Origin: Cryptomeria japonica
Taxonomy: Eukaryota; Streptophyta; Pinopsida; Cupressales; Cupressaceae
Assembly: GCF_030272615.1 (NCBI RefSeq)
Contig: NC_081410.1
Location: forward strand, 505,164,942-505,228,941
DNA: 64,000 nucleotides
Direction: 5' to 3'
Shown: piece by piece, positions 1 to 10,538 of the stretch
How positions within the stretch are numbered: position 1 is the stretch's first letter
Layout: every line of letters begins with the position of its first letter
Program-made: the position numbers and the translations under genes
Notes under the pieces: generated by a model
Told to the model about the DNA's origin: nothing
The model's database searches: none
Seen by the model: the letters and a program-made list of their open reading frames with translations, nothing else

Positions 1-139
1 GAGTTCCTTGCACAAATTGGTAACACTTTGACGTTCAAAACTCTTGCATATCATCTTCAAAAGACACCTTATACCTTGTGTGATCCCGAAAAACCCTGAC
101 CTGGCATGAACTTGAAGGAAAATGAAGAATCCCAAGCAA

Positions 140-1905
140 ATCGCCCTGGTCCCTTGGAGAGGGACAGGAGCGATCTAAGTGTTTTCTCCATTCCAAGCTC
201 ATCTTAACGTTCACTTCCTTTGTATCGCCCTCCAAGCGATGTTTTAAACCTTGTGCAATTTTGCTTTAACGTGATCTTTAAAGGATAACATGTGTCTTGG
301 CAAATATCGCCCTAGTCCCTTGGAGAGGGACAGGAGCGATCCTCATAATTTCTCCTTGACCTGGCATCTTTAATCTCTAATCTTCATTGTAGGGCGAATA
401 ATAACATTGTTTGTTCATTCCATGCTTGTTCCACTTGATTTTTACAAGGCATTTAGACTTTAGAAAGATTATCGCCCTTGTCCCTTGGAGAGGGACAGGA
501 GCGATCTGGAAGCTCTAGCCAAAATGTGTGATCTTTCAATCTTGATTCTTCGTTCATTGCCTCTTGAAGGACGTCCTTGATCTCACGTGCACTTGCCTTG
601 ACATGCATTTAAAGGATCATGAGTGTTTTAATGAAATCGCCTTGGTCCTTGTCCAAAGGACAGGAGCGATATGAGTTCCTTGCACAAATTGGTAACACTT
701 TGACGTTCAAAACTCTTGCATATCATCTTCAAAAGACACCTTATACCTTGTGTGATCCCGAAAAACCCTGACCTGGCATGAACTTGAAGGAAAATGAAGA
801 ATCCCAAGCAAATCGCCCTGGTCCCTTGGAGAGGGACAGGAGCGATATAGCTTCTGTGTTCAATTTGAGGATCTTTTAACGTTTGAAGTCCTTGTATATC
901 ACCTTCTAATCATGCCTTGGACCTCATACGACCTTGCAAAACCTTGACCTTACGTGATTTTTGAGGGATTTGGCCAATATAATAAACATCGCTCTGGTCC
1001 CTTCCTGAGGGACAGGAGCGAACTTCAAGTCTTGATGTAATTCGTTCAATGTTGACGACCCTTGATGCTTTGTGCTTGATGGAGATGTCTTAAAATGTCC
1101 TCACCACCTTGTTCTTCGCCTTGGAGTGTCCTGAACTTGGAGGAACGGTAATATAACCATTATATCGCCCTGGTCCCTTGGAGAGGGACAGGAGCGATCT
1201 TGCTCTTGTAGGCTCCACATCACATTGCTAACCTCTAAAATTATCTTCAACGGATTCGTAACATTCCATTCCATTCATCCATGACTTGGGTTTGATTGTA
1301 ACTTAGCAAGAAATTTGTCTTAGACAAAAATCGCTCTGGTCCCTTGGAGAGGGACAGGAGCGAACTTAGGCATTTAGGTCTTTTGTTGACATTTGGTAAT
1401 CTTCAATTTATCTTCAATGAGTTCATTTCACCCTGTTTCTTGCCTTCAAACTTATAACTTGCTTGATTTTCGTCCAGAACATGCCCTATGAAGAATATCG
1501 CTCTGGTCCCTGGGAGAGGGACGGGAGCTACAATGTACTTCGCCCTGGTCCCTTCCTGAGGGACAGGAGCGATTTTGGCATTCTGGACCACTCTCCTTCA
1601 TGTCGGCACTTCAAGTTATATTCATTTGATAAAACATATCTCCTTGGACCTCTTCAAATCGTCAAATCATTAAAATCTTACAAGGACAAAGCAATATTTG
1701 ATTTGTAGCTCCGGTCCTTCACTGAGGGACAGGAGCGATTTTGACTCCTGGAGGCACTTCCGTGTTCGTAAAATTCTTCAATTTATATTCAACGGAAAGA
1801 TCACGCCCTTCCTCATCACTTGCAATTCGAAATTCACTTTGACTCTGCAGGGACAGTAAGATATTTGAAAACGAGCTCCGGTCCTTCACTGAGGGACAGG
1901 AGCGA
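140..1905. repeat. Array of 12 hairpin-forming 35-bp motifs at regular spacing
   Basis: A motif with left arm ATCGCCCTGGTCCCT and right arm AGGGACAGGAGCGAT, joined by about five bases, recurs at 140, 306, 471, 636, 812, 988, 1164, 1330, 1497, 1540, 1706 and 1873. The arms pair at about 12 of 15 positions. Copy-to-copy distances are 165-167 or 176 bp, apart from one 43-bp step. The DNA between copies is only loosely similar, so the hairpin is the conserved part of an old tandem repeat. The last two copies have a changed left arm (GAGCTCCGGTCC type). A shortened version (ATCGCC to AGCGAT, 17 bp) lies at 224-240, half a period from its neighbour. The array lies downstream of the minus-strand integrase, where Tat/Ogre elements are known to carry variable tandem repeats. 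Confidence 0.9.
673..846. repeat. Exact 174-bp duplicate of positions 1-174
   Basis: Positions 1-174 and 673-846 read identically, ending with the same hairpin motif, and then diverge completely. The 672-bp offset equals four array periods of 168 bp. This fits recent unequal crossing-over or conversion inside the array. The left copy is cut by the window edge, so the duplicated block may be longer. Confidence 0.9.
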
Positions 1906-3314
1906 TTTTGCTCCTACAGGCCAAAATATCATGATTTTACAAGTTTAATCAATTCCCGAGGCAAAAAAAAATCATTCCCAACGCCTGGGATCAAAAATCA
2001 AAAAAGTCAAAATTTGGTCAAAATTAGTCAATTGGACAAAAATTCACATTTCACCTTCAACACTTAGACAAATTTAAGCTCTGCACTCAAAATTCCAATT
2101 GAAAATAGACCACTTTGGCGAAATCATTGCATTCAAAATTTGCATTCTTACAAAAGAAGCTCAAAAGCTCTCAAAATTGACTGGATTCTGGCCTAAAAAG
2201 ACGGCAATTAAAACCCTAAGGCTTGACCCTAAATCCAGACAATTGACTGACTAACAAAACCCTAAAAGCGAAGCGAAAAGCGAGCGAAAAACGAGCAAAA
2301 AGAGGGGGTCCCCATTTGCAATGGGGCGATGTGTGAAATGGTCACAACATCTGGCGACACCACTGAGAAATGTTGAAAAACATTTGGGAATCAATCTTTC
2401 TAGAAGAAAACTCAGAAAATCTCCCTCAACAAAACCAGGAGTTAAGAAACACTTACAAGAAGAGATCATCATATTGAGACAAAGTATCAAGTCCGCAGTT
2501 ACCCATGTGTGTGCAAATGCGTTAATTCCCCTCAACAAGACAATCATGATCTTCAGGTTCCCCTGTGATAAGCTACGTAGTTCGTCTCGACTCCAAAAGC
2601 ATCCTGGATAGAGCCTCGCTGCCAGTCAGACGTCCATAGTCCCGACGAGGTTATCGCCGCAAGCTCACGAATATTGCTCCATTGCCAGCCAGGCGTCTAT
2701 AGCCCCGATGGAGTTATTCGTAAATTCCCTTTAGCCAATTTGATATTTCTTTTAGCTCATCTTTTTCCTTTTGATTTTCTTTTTTCTTTTTCTTTTCATC
2801 TTTTCTTTTGATACTGCTTTTCAGTTCCATCAATTCTTTTGGCTTGTGAGTAGTGAAACTCACTAGGGTTTGAGGATTGCGGTGGCGCTGAAGTTAGACT
2901 TTAGATTTTTCACTGATCACAGCTTCGCCTGGAAACCATAATGACTCGGAGATTATAAGTGTGTGAAAATATAATAACTAGAGGACAAAAATACGTGAGT
3001 TCAATAAGCTAATCTACTTCAATGCAAATACGTCCTGACTCAAGACTTTATTAAAAGAAACTCCCTTTGTGTTTCCAAAAGACCTCATGATTTTCCAGAT
3101 GCAACCAACAACCTAGTGGGAAGTTAGAGCGTTACATAACAAAATCACCCAATGTCAAATGGATACCCCTCAAAACAAAACAACTAACCTAAAACAAAAC
3201 ACCTAAACTAAGAACGAAAACAAAAGGCAAACCAAAGCGAAACAAAAAACAAACAAACGGAAAACAACGAAAACAAACTAAACTAGCTATGTACAAGGGA
3301 AGGCCTTGGGCATT
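1906..3314 (-). other. Long non-coding 3' region of the minus-strand gypsy element
   Basis: No convincing coding sequence was seen between the hairpin array and the integrase stop. The stretch includes two related hairpin sequences at 2614-2650 and 2677-2713 and a pyrimidine-rich run at about 2740-2816, which is purine-rich on the element's own strand and so a possible polypurine tract. An A-rich stretch follows at 3170-3290. No copy of the sequence at 10539-11292 was found here, so a matching 3' LTR must lie left of the window or be lost. Confidence 0.5.
2614..2713. repeat. Two diverged hairpin repeats
   Basis: Two 37-base segments, 2614-2650 and 2677-2713, are related (shared core GCCAG..CAG.CGTC.ATAG..CCGA.G). 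Each is closed by its own terminal inverted repeat: CCTCG with CGAGG in the first, CTCCAT with ATGGAG in the second. The closing stems changed on both sides, so pairing is kept although the sequence differs. Confidence 0.65.
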
Positions 3315-5471
3315 TCAGGACTGGAAATAATGTTTGAGATACCTCCCATTGACAGGCAACGGGATGTCTTCTCCAGTTAAAGTCTGCAACCTAAATGCGT
3401 TTTCTCCCAATATCTCTGAAATTTGATAAGGGCCTTTCCAAAGCTTATCAAACTTATCATGTTCTCCTCTTTTTTCATGTGCTTTGTCCCAATACAGGAC
3501 GAGATCTGAGATTCGGAATGCCTTAACTCTTGCTTGTCGATCAAACCATCTCTTCACCACTCCTTGGTGTTTCGCAAAGTTTTCTAACGCTTGATCTCTC
3601 TTTTCTTCCAGGTTCATTAACTGCGTTAGTCGGGCTTGTACTGCATCAATGTCTTCCATGTACTCCTGAATGAATCTTAAAGTCGGGATCCTGAGTTGCA
3701 TGGGGAAGACTGGGTCTTGGCCATAAACTAGAAAATAAGGCGAAATGCCTAATGCGTTCTTTGTTCTGATTCTGTCCGCCCATAAGGCGAATCTTAACTG
3801 GGTGTGCCATTCTCTCGGACTTCTCTCTAGCAATTTCTTAATAACGCTGAGCAAATTTTTGTTGGTGGATTCTGCTAACCCATTACCCTGAGGATAATAA
3901 TTTGATGAGAACTTGAGGGTTATTCCATATTCAAAAGCCCAATTTGAGAATCTCAATGATGTGAATGCCGATCCATTGTCGCAAACCAACGCATAGGGAC
4001 ATCCAAACCTTGTGATTATATTTTCCTCCAGAAATTTGATTACAACTTCAGTAGTGCAGACTTTAAGTGCTTGTGCTTCTGACCATCTGGTACAATAATC
4101 TGTAGCTGTAATGATGTACTTGTGTTGTGCTGAGGATGCGGGGTTGATGACACCAATAAAATCCATTCCCCATTTGGCAAATGGTCTAGCTTCAATCACT
4201 GGATTCAGTGGCATGGCAGGATTCCTTTCTCTAAATGCTGCGACTTGGCATGTGTGGCAAGTCTTGATATGATTAAATGTATCTTTGAAAAGCGTAGGCC
4301 AGTAATATCCTGCTCTCAGGATCTGATGAGCTGTAGCAAGGTTGGCTCCATGTCCGGTTCCGAACTTGGAATGAAAATGTTCGATTATCTGTTTTGCTTC
4401 ATCTTTACCAACACACCTCAAATATACTCCTTCATGATTTCTGCGATATAAGACAGATCCTTGAAGCATGTAGTGCTGACACTTCATTCTTAATGCTCTC
4501 TTCTGTGTGGGTGTCATGCGAGCAGGACATCTGTGATTAAGTAAGTATGTCACAATATCTTTGTACCATTCATCATGTGTGATGTCTTCTAATTCATAAA
4601 TTTGCTGGACTAATCCTGGTCCATCAACTGCCAATGTCTGCGCCAAAGCTTGTCCTCGAACAAGTTTCATGGGCTGTATTTCAATATCAAATTCTTGGAT
4701 AATGGCGACCCACTTTCCTCTTCTCTCTCCTAATTCATTTTGCATGAGAAGAGTCTTGACTGCTGCATCAGGCACAATTGCATAAATCTTGGCTCTCAGG
4801 AGGTAATGTCTGAATTTCTTTACTGCCTTTACTAATGCGTATGCTTGTTTTTCAATGTTAGGATATCTGAGTTCTGCATCTTTCAGCGGGGTACTCATGA
4901 ATGCAATTGGATTCTCATCCTTCTCTTCACTTCTCTGGGTCAGAATAGCGGCACAAGTGTAGTCAGAAGCGAAGGAATATAAATAGAAGGGCTTGAGATA
5001 ATCAGGACTGATTAATACTGGTGCTTCTGAGATGGCGGTCTTTATTTCTTCAAACGCCCTTTTGGCTTGTGGAGTCCATTCAATTTTGGCATCCTTCTTC
5101 AGCATCTCATTCAAAGGTCTGACAATTTCTGCAAATCCGGTGATGAACTTTCGGACAAAGTTGATCTTGCCAAAAAATGACTTGAGTTCCTTCTTGCTAG
5201 CCGGCAAATTGATAGTGGATATGGCCTTCACTCTTTCAGGATCAATGGATATTCCCTTTTCTGAAATGACATGTCCTAAAAGCTTTCCTTCTGTGACTCC
5301 AAATATGCATTTCTTTGGATTGAGGGAGACACCATATCTTCTGCACCTTTGGAAGACTCTTCTTAAGTCGTCCACATGATCTTCTCTTTGCCTAGAGAAA
5401 ACTGTGATGTCATCCATATATATAATAATGCATTTACCAATTAAATCTCTGAAAGCGATATCCATAGCTCT
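3315..5471 (-). CDS. RT(C-terminal part)-RNaseH-integrase of the Tat-like gypsy element
   Basis: The reading continues in the same frame as the upstream polyprotein across the single TAG at 5472-5474; the first ATG after it is at 5465. From that ATG there are 716 codons. The RT catalytic box IIYMDDITVFS is at residues 13-23. The ordinary gypsy RNase H follows at about 160-260. The integrase has an H-H-C-C zinc site at about 370-410 and a catalytic triad at about D432, D497 and E532 (contexts WGMDFIG, VCDNGSAF, GLAEST). The D-to-E spacing of 35 residues is what active integrases show. The C-terminus ends in a PVNGRYLKHYF segment typical of gypsy polyproteins. All catalytic residues I looked for are present, so the only visible damage in pol is the TAG just upstream. 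Confidence 0.88.
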   Translation of the reverse strand, partial: RAMDIAFRDLIGKCIIIYMDDITVFSRQREDHVDDLRRVFQRCRRYGVSLNPKKCIFGVTEGKLLGHVISEKGISIDPERVKAISTINLPASKKELKSFFGKINFVRKFITGFAEIVRPLNEMLKKDAKIEWTPQAKRAFEEIKTAISEAPVLISPDYLKPFYLYSFASDYTCAAILTQRSEEKDENPIAFMSTPLKDAELRYPNIEKQAYALVKAVKKFRHYLLRAKIYAIVPDAAVKTLLMQNELGERRGKWVAIIQEFDIEIQPMKLVRGQALAQTLAVDGPGLVQQIYELEDITHDEWYKDIVTYLLNHRCPARMTPTQKRALRMKCQHYMLQGSVLYRRNHEGVYLRCVGKDEAKQIIEHFHSKFGTGHGANLATAHQILRAGYYWPTLFKDTFNHIKTCHTCQVAAFRERNPAMPLNPVIEARPFAKWGMDFIGVINPASSAQHKYIITATDYCTRWSEAQALKVCTTEVVIKFLEENIITRFGCPYALVCDNGSAFTSLRFSNWAFEYGITLKFSSNYYPQGNGLAESTNKNLLSVIKKLLERSPREWHTQLRFALWADRIRTKNALGISPYFLVYGQDPVFPMQLRIPTLRFIQEYMEDIDAVQARLTQLMNLEEKRDQALENFAKHQGVVKRWFDRQARVKAFRISDLVLYWDKAHEKRGEHDKFDKLWKGPYQISEILGENAFRLQTLTGEDIPLPVNGRYLKHYFQS

Positions 5472-8400
5472 CTAGAATGTGGCCCCGGCATTTATAAGTC
5501 CAAAAGGCATCCTCTTGTAAGCAAACGTTCCCCACTTGGTGGTGAAAGCAGTCTTTAGTCGATCTTTAGGTTTGACTAGAACTTGGTTGTATCCTGAATA
5601 TCCATCTAGAAAGGACATGATCTGCGATCCATTGACAATTTGCAACACTTCATCTAATGATGGTAGCGGATAATTATCTTTCTCTGACGCTCTGTTGAGA
5701 TTTCTGAAATCAACACACAATCTGATTTCTCCACTTTTCTTTCTAACAGGTACCAGGTTGGCGACCCACGTCGAATGTCTTACTGGGAAGATGATCTTGG
5801 CTGTGAGTAACTTCTTCACTTCTTGGTATATCAGTGGTTCCAATAGAGGATTAACTGGTCTTTGTCTTTGCCTGAATGGCTTGCTTCCTGGCTTCAACGG
5901 GATTGTGTGAGTGATAATTGCAGTATCGTAGGTCTTAAGATCTTCATAACTCCATGCGATGACATCTGGGAAGTCCCTCATATTTTTCAGGATTCCATCT
6001 CTTTCAGTCGCTGTGCAGGACTTACCAATGAATACGTTCTTGGTTTGTATCTCATCACCTAGATTGATCGTGTCGCACATGTTTCCTTCCGAACTGTGGT
6101 TCTTCTTTTCTTTTAACTTGTCAGGATCAAAAATCCTTTCTAATTCAACCATTCCTTTTGGAATAGTGTTTGTCTTTAAATTCAGGACACCTTCAGCATC
6201 GAATTCGGCTTCACCCACTTCATCTTCATCTATGATCTGTGTTAAGAAGACGTCAGTGTTGGTTAGGAAGTCCAAAATATGCTTGTCATCTTCGAAAACT
6301 TGAAAATTGGTAATGTTGTCTGGGACTGAAGGGACTGATACTAACTCGACTGTGAACTTCTTCAATCCTTCCATTGCTAATGGTATCAATGAACTAGCGG
6401 CCTGTGCAAGGGAATTAGCCACTTGATTCTGGTGTCTATATATAGAATTGATATTGAAAGCTTCAAAACTCTCAATGAGATCCCAGACTCGATTTCTGTA
6501 CTTGGTCAATCTTTTATCGTGGCAAACATACTGCTTCCTGATTTGCCTTACGGCAATTTCTGAGTCTCCATATACTTGCAGTACTTTCGCCCCCTTTTGG
6601 ATGGCTAATAATAATCCATGAATCAAAGATTCATATTCAGCTACGTTGTTGGTACAAGGGAACTGCAGTCTGTGAGCGGCAAGATAAGTTTCTCCTGTTG
6701 GACTAATTAATTCGTAACCAGCTCCAGATCCTTGTTTAGATTTAGATCCGTCGAACCTTAATGTCCATATTTGATCTTCTGGATTTTCCGTTTCTGGACT
6801 TTCTTGACTTTCAGATGATGTATCGGATAAAACTTTATCTTCCATAGAACTCTCGGTCTCTGTAGAGTTTTCATTCTCTGAATCTTGAATTTCTTCCAGG
6901 ATTAGTGTATGCGGGGCTCTTTTGTATACTTGCTCCAATGCGGTCTGGCATAAAGCACAAGATAATTCTGAGTGGACGGCATTGTGAATTCTACACCAAT
7001 TTGGAAGAAGCAAATCTCGGACGGACTTCAAATTGCCAAGTTGTACACTTTGTTGGATGTTTCTATGTACGAATCTCCTGAAATTTTCAAACATCCCTTC
7101 ATCTTCTTGATCGGAACCTTGATCGCTTTCAATAACTATCTCTGTCGATTCTATCACTTCTTGTTGACTATCTTCATCTTGTATGTTTTGTATCATCAAG
7201 ACTTCCTCCACTTTGGGCTTGTACGTCCCCAAGTCGGATTCCAAAAATAGGACTTCGTTGTCTTCCCCATATTCAGTTATCATCAATCTCAACCTTGGAG
7301 TGCTATCAATTTTGATCTGGTTCGGGACTCCTCTCCATGGTAGCCACATGTGTGCGAAATCAGTTGACACATACCCATTCAATTTTCGCGACCAATCTCG
7401 ACTTAGGAGCATTCCGTATGAATCTGGAATATCCACCACTGAAATATCTATGAAGTTCTGGACTCTTGGATCTGCGGCCAATTGCATATGTATGTTGTTC
7501 AACTCGCCCATGACTGGAACTTCTGTCTTGTCAAGCTGAGTGACTTTTCTCTTGGTAGGAGCGGGAGTTATACCTAGTCTTTGACAAACAGCCAGGGGCA
7601 TCACGTTGCTTGAAGCTCCGGAATCATAAAGGCAATTGTGCAGTAATTTTCCAAAGATTCTAACTGATAACAGGAACGGGGCCGGTTCGTCCTTTCCTTG
7701 AGAAGGGCCTGAGGTCTCCTCTTTTGGTTCCTGATGTTTGACTTCATTAATCTTTGAATGATCGTCCTTTGCTGGGTTCTCCTCTTTTGGGTGATTAGCT
7801 TTGTTTGTAGATTTTCCTTTCTTGACTACATCTTTCTTGATTGCGACTTCCTTTTCTGGAAGAGTCTGATTAGTAGCGAGGCCTTCCTTGATGGTAGGCT
7901 GAGTTTTCTTAGTCTCGCCTCTTTTAAGTAATACTTTTCCTTCCAACATATCTTCCTTTTTAGCTGGGAAGGTTATGGTCTGGACCATGCATTCATTCTG
8001 TTCGGACTGCCCTTGGTCAGCGGCTTCCTCTTGGGTCACGTTGATAGTGGCTTGAACATTTGACCTAGCTGTACTAGACTCACTTAGGCTATTGATCACT
8101 GCATCTTTGATTTCTGAAACTTTGAGCAACTCATAGAGTGGTAGACTCACTTTAACCTTTTTAAGTTCATCCAACACCAACGCGGCCAATCTTTTCATTT
8201 CATTACCCGCGGGAGGTGCAATATTTCTTTGTCTGTATTCTTGTGTGTTCTGCGGGTACTCCGGATTATTGCTGGCTTGGGGATCCGGCGGAGTAGAGAA
8301 ATTGTTTGGAGGGATGGACGTAGTTAGAGGTTCTTGATTCCTTTGATTTCTATGATAAACTCTTTGATTCACACCTCCTGATGATTGATGAAATACCTCC

Positions 8401-10445
8401 TTTATTCCTTCTACCAGGACACTGTCGTTCAATGGTGGAAAATAATACTCTGAATCCTCTACAGGTCCATTTGCAGATGCTGGCGGAAACTGGGATCCTG
8501 GTGGTACCATTGGTCCATTAGCTGACTCTGGTGGAAATCTTCCATTTTGTACTTGACTAATTTCTTCTTGTGAATACTTGCAGGTTTCCACAATCATGGC
8601 TTGACCATATTGCGTGGTTGGAACAATTTTGTATCCTGTCGTGGGAGGATTTTCAGGTGGATTAGTGGTGCGCATCTCTTGTTGGAAAATGTCAGCCGCG
8701 ATCTTGAACTCAGGACACTGTAACTCGGAATGTTGGTTCGTATTGTGGAGTCTGCACCAACTGGACAAGGCTGCTTCGGCTAAAAACACTTTGCTTGTAG
8801 AAGGATTTTCTTGATTCTGCGAATTTGGAGGATTATCTAGAGGCGTCACCACATTTCCATTGTTGGGAGCCGTATTCCAAGGTCTCCTCTGGAAGCCTTG
8901 GTTGTTATTTCCTTGATAGTTGTTTCTAAAGCCTTGATTATTATTTCCTTGGAAATTTTGATTGTGATTGATCCTTTGCATGCTTTGGAGTTGATTATTC
9001 TGATTTCTCAGGTGGGTCACCTCAGTTGATAGCCTCTTGACTTGCTCAATCAACTCTTTCATTTCGTCTTTCTCTTCTTGTGTCCTTGACGAACTTGTGG
9101 CATTTTGCAGGTACACAAGTTGTGCGGGTGGAGCTTGAGAAATTGGAGCTCCTGGGTGAAGGACCAACTGATTTGTAGGCTGTACGCTTGGATACGTTGC
9201 TTGCGGAATTGGATTCATGACTGGAGTTTGGTTGGCCAAGGCCGTACCAACTGCCTGCATCTGGTTCGGTGCCGCGACAGGTCCCATGTGAAGAAGTGGC
9301 CCAGTGATATTCTGTCCCATGTGTTTACTTACTTCAATAGCTTTTGCATAGGCCGCATTTAGATCATTCGGAGTCGGGTGCGTCCTTACGAACATAGCTG
9401 TGAGATGATCTAAGGCTCCATAGTAAATTTCTCTTGGATCTGCAATAAGATAAGGAGGACGTAGCATTGTGTATGCGCGGTGAAATCTGTTGTTGAAGGA
9501 AGTAATGGGTTCATGTTCTCTCCTTCGGACTTCTACAAATTGTCTATATAACTCAGCTGGTGTAGTTGGGATACCAAATTTAGCAATGAATGCATCTTTC
9601 ATCGCATCCCAAGTCCTGATGGACCCTGTAGGCAAATGAATGAACCAAAAGTATGCCTCTTCTCCCAATGAGTAGGGAAAAAGCCTACATGCCACATCTC
9701 CATATTCAATTTGTCTGTTGCGAAGAAGGTCCTCGAACATCTTGATATGATCTTCTGCTGTGCGATGGAAATCACTGACATTGAACTTGGAACAAAAGTG
9801 CTCTGGATTCTTCGGCATATCATGATAAATTGCAAATTCCAACGGTGATGGATTGTTGACTAGCCAAGTCGCACCATTAAGTATATGAGGAGGAGGAGGT
9901 GGAGGTGGAGCACGTTGAGCCATCGTACTTTTTGAAGCTGAACTTGATGAACTAGCTTGGCCTTTTGTTTGAGAAATTGCCTGGATACTGGATTGGATCG
10001 CCGCTTGTACTTGTTCTTGAAGAATTTGTGATGACTCAGGAGATCCTTCCAATCTTAATTCAAACTCTTTGGGAGTGTCTTCTCTTTTAACTCGCTTTGC
10101 CTTTGAAGTAAACTGAAGTTCACTTAGATTCTTGACGCCTGGTGTGGACCTCAACAATCTTTGATGTTTCTCGGGCGAGAATGAACCAATGTGATCCAGC
10201 GTGAAATCTTGCGAGGATTATTGCGGGTTCCTTTGATTGCGAAGTTCTCTAGCTATGACCCTTCGATGTTCTTCGGCTCTATCTTCCTCTTGTTCCAAGA
10301 TGATTCTGACTCTGTTGTACTCAACTTGACTTCTCCTTGCGTTCCACGCTACTTGATTCAATCCTGAAATGATATCTTCTTGAGTGTTACCTATCTGCAA
10401 ATTTGGTTGTATCACTTGATTCAATCCTTCATGTGGCAACACCAT
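5472..10445 (-). CDS. Gag-protease-RNaseH-RT(N-terminal part) of the Tat-like gypsy element
   Basis: This is the first part of the retrotransposon polyprotein. The only ATG giving the upstream Gag end is at 10445; an in-frame TAA at 10218-10220 follows after 75 codons, and the same frame is then open from 10217 to a TAG at 5472-5474. Counting from the long open stretch (10157), the Gag core lies near residues 95-280 (signature WF.HLPTGSI and FIAKFG), followed by an Asn/Gln-rich segment. The protease site is LYDSGASSNVM near residue 845. An RNase H-like domain with RFDGSK, NNVAEYESL and YGDSEIA spans about 1130-1250. The N-terminal half of RT (VPVRKKSGEIRLCVDFRNLN, FLDGYSGYNQ) runs from about 1400 to the stop. 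The motif WCR.HN....HSE..C occurs twice, before and after the protease. Both stops could be C-to-T changes at Gln codons. Product made in the cytoplasm for virus-like particles; this copy is probably not functional. Confidence 0.85.
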
Positions 10446-10515
10446 CGTACTTCATGATCACTTTTGCAATGTATTTCCCTTCAAAATCTTCGGACTTTCG
10501 GACTTTCGGAAACTA

Positions 10516-10538
10516 GGCCCTCCTTCTAGCGCCAATTC
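10516..10538 (-). other. Candidate tRNA primer-binding site
   Basis: On the minus strand the sequence GAATTGGCGCTAGAAGGAGG begins directly after the CA that closes the palindromic block at 10539. A TGGCGC-type start next to an LTR end is the usual place and form of a plant gypsy primer-binding site. The Gag ATG at 10445 lies about 70 bases further on. The priming tRNA was not identified. Confidence 0.55.

Noticed and set aside
140-1905. CRISPR-like regular repeats
   Set aside because: Spacers are about 130-140 bp and related to one another, no cas genes are present, and the setting is a plant retrotransposon.
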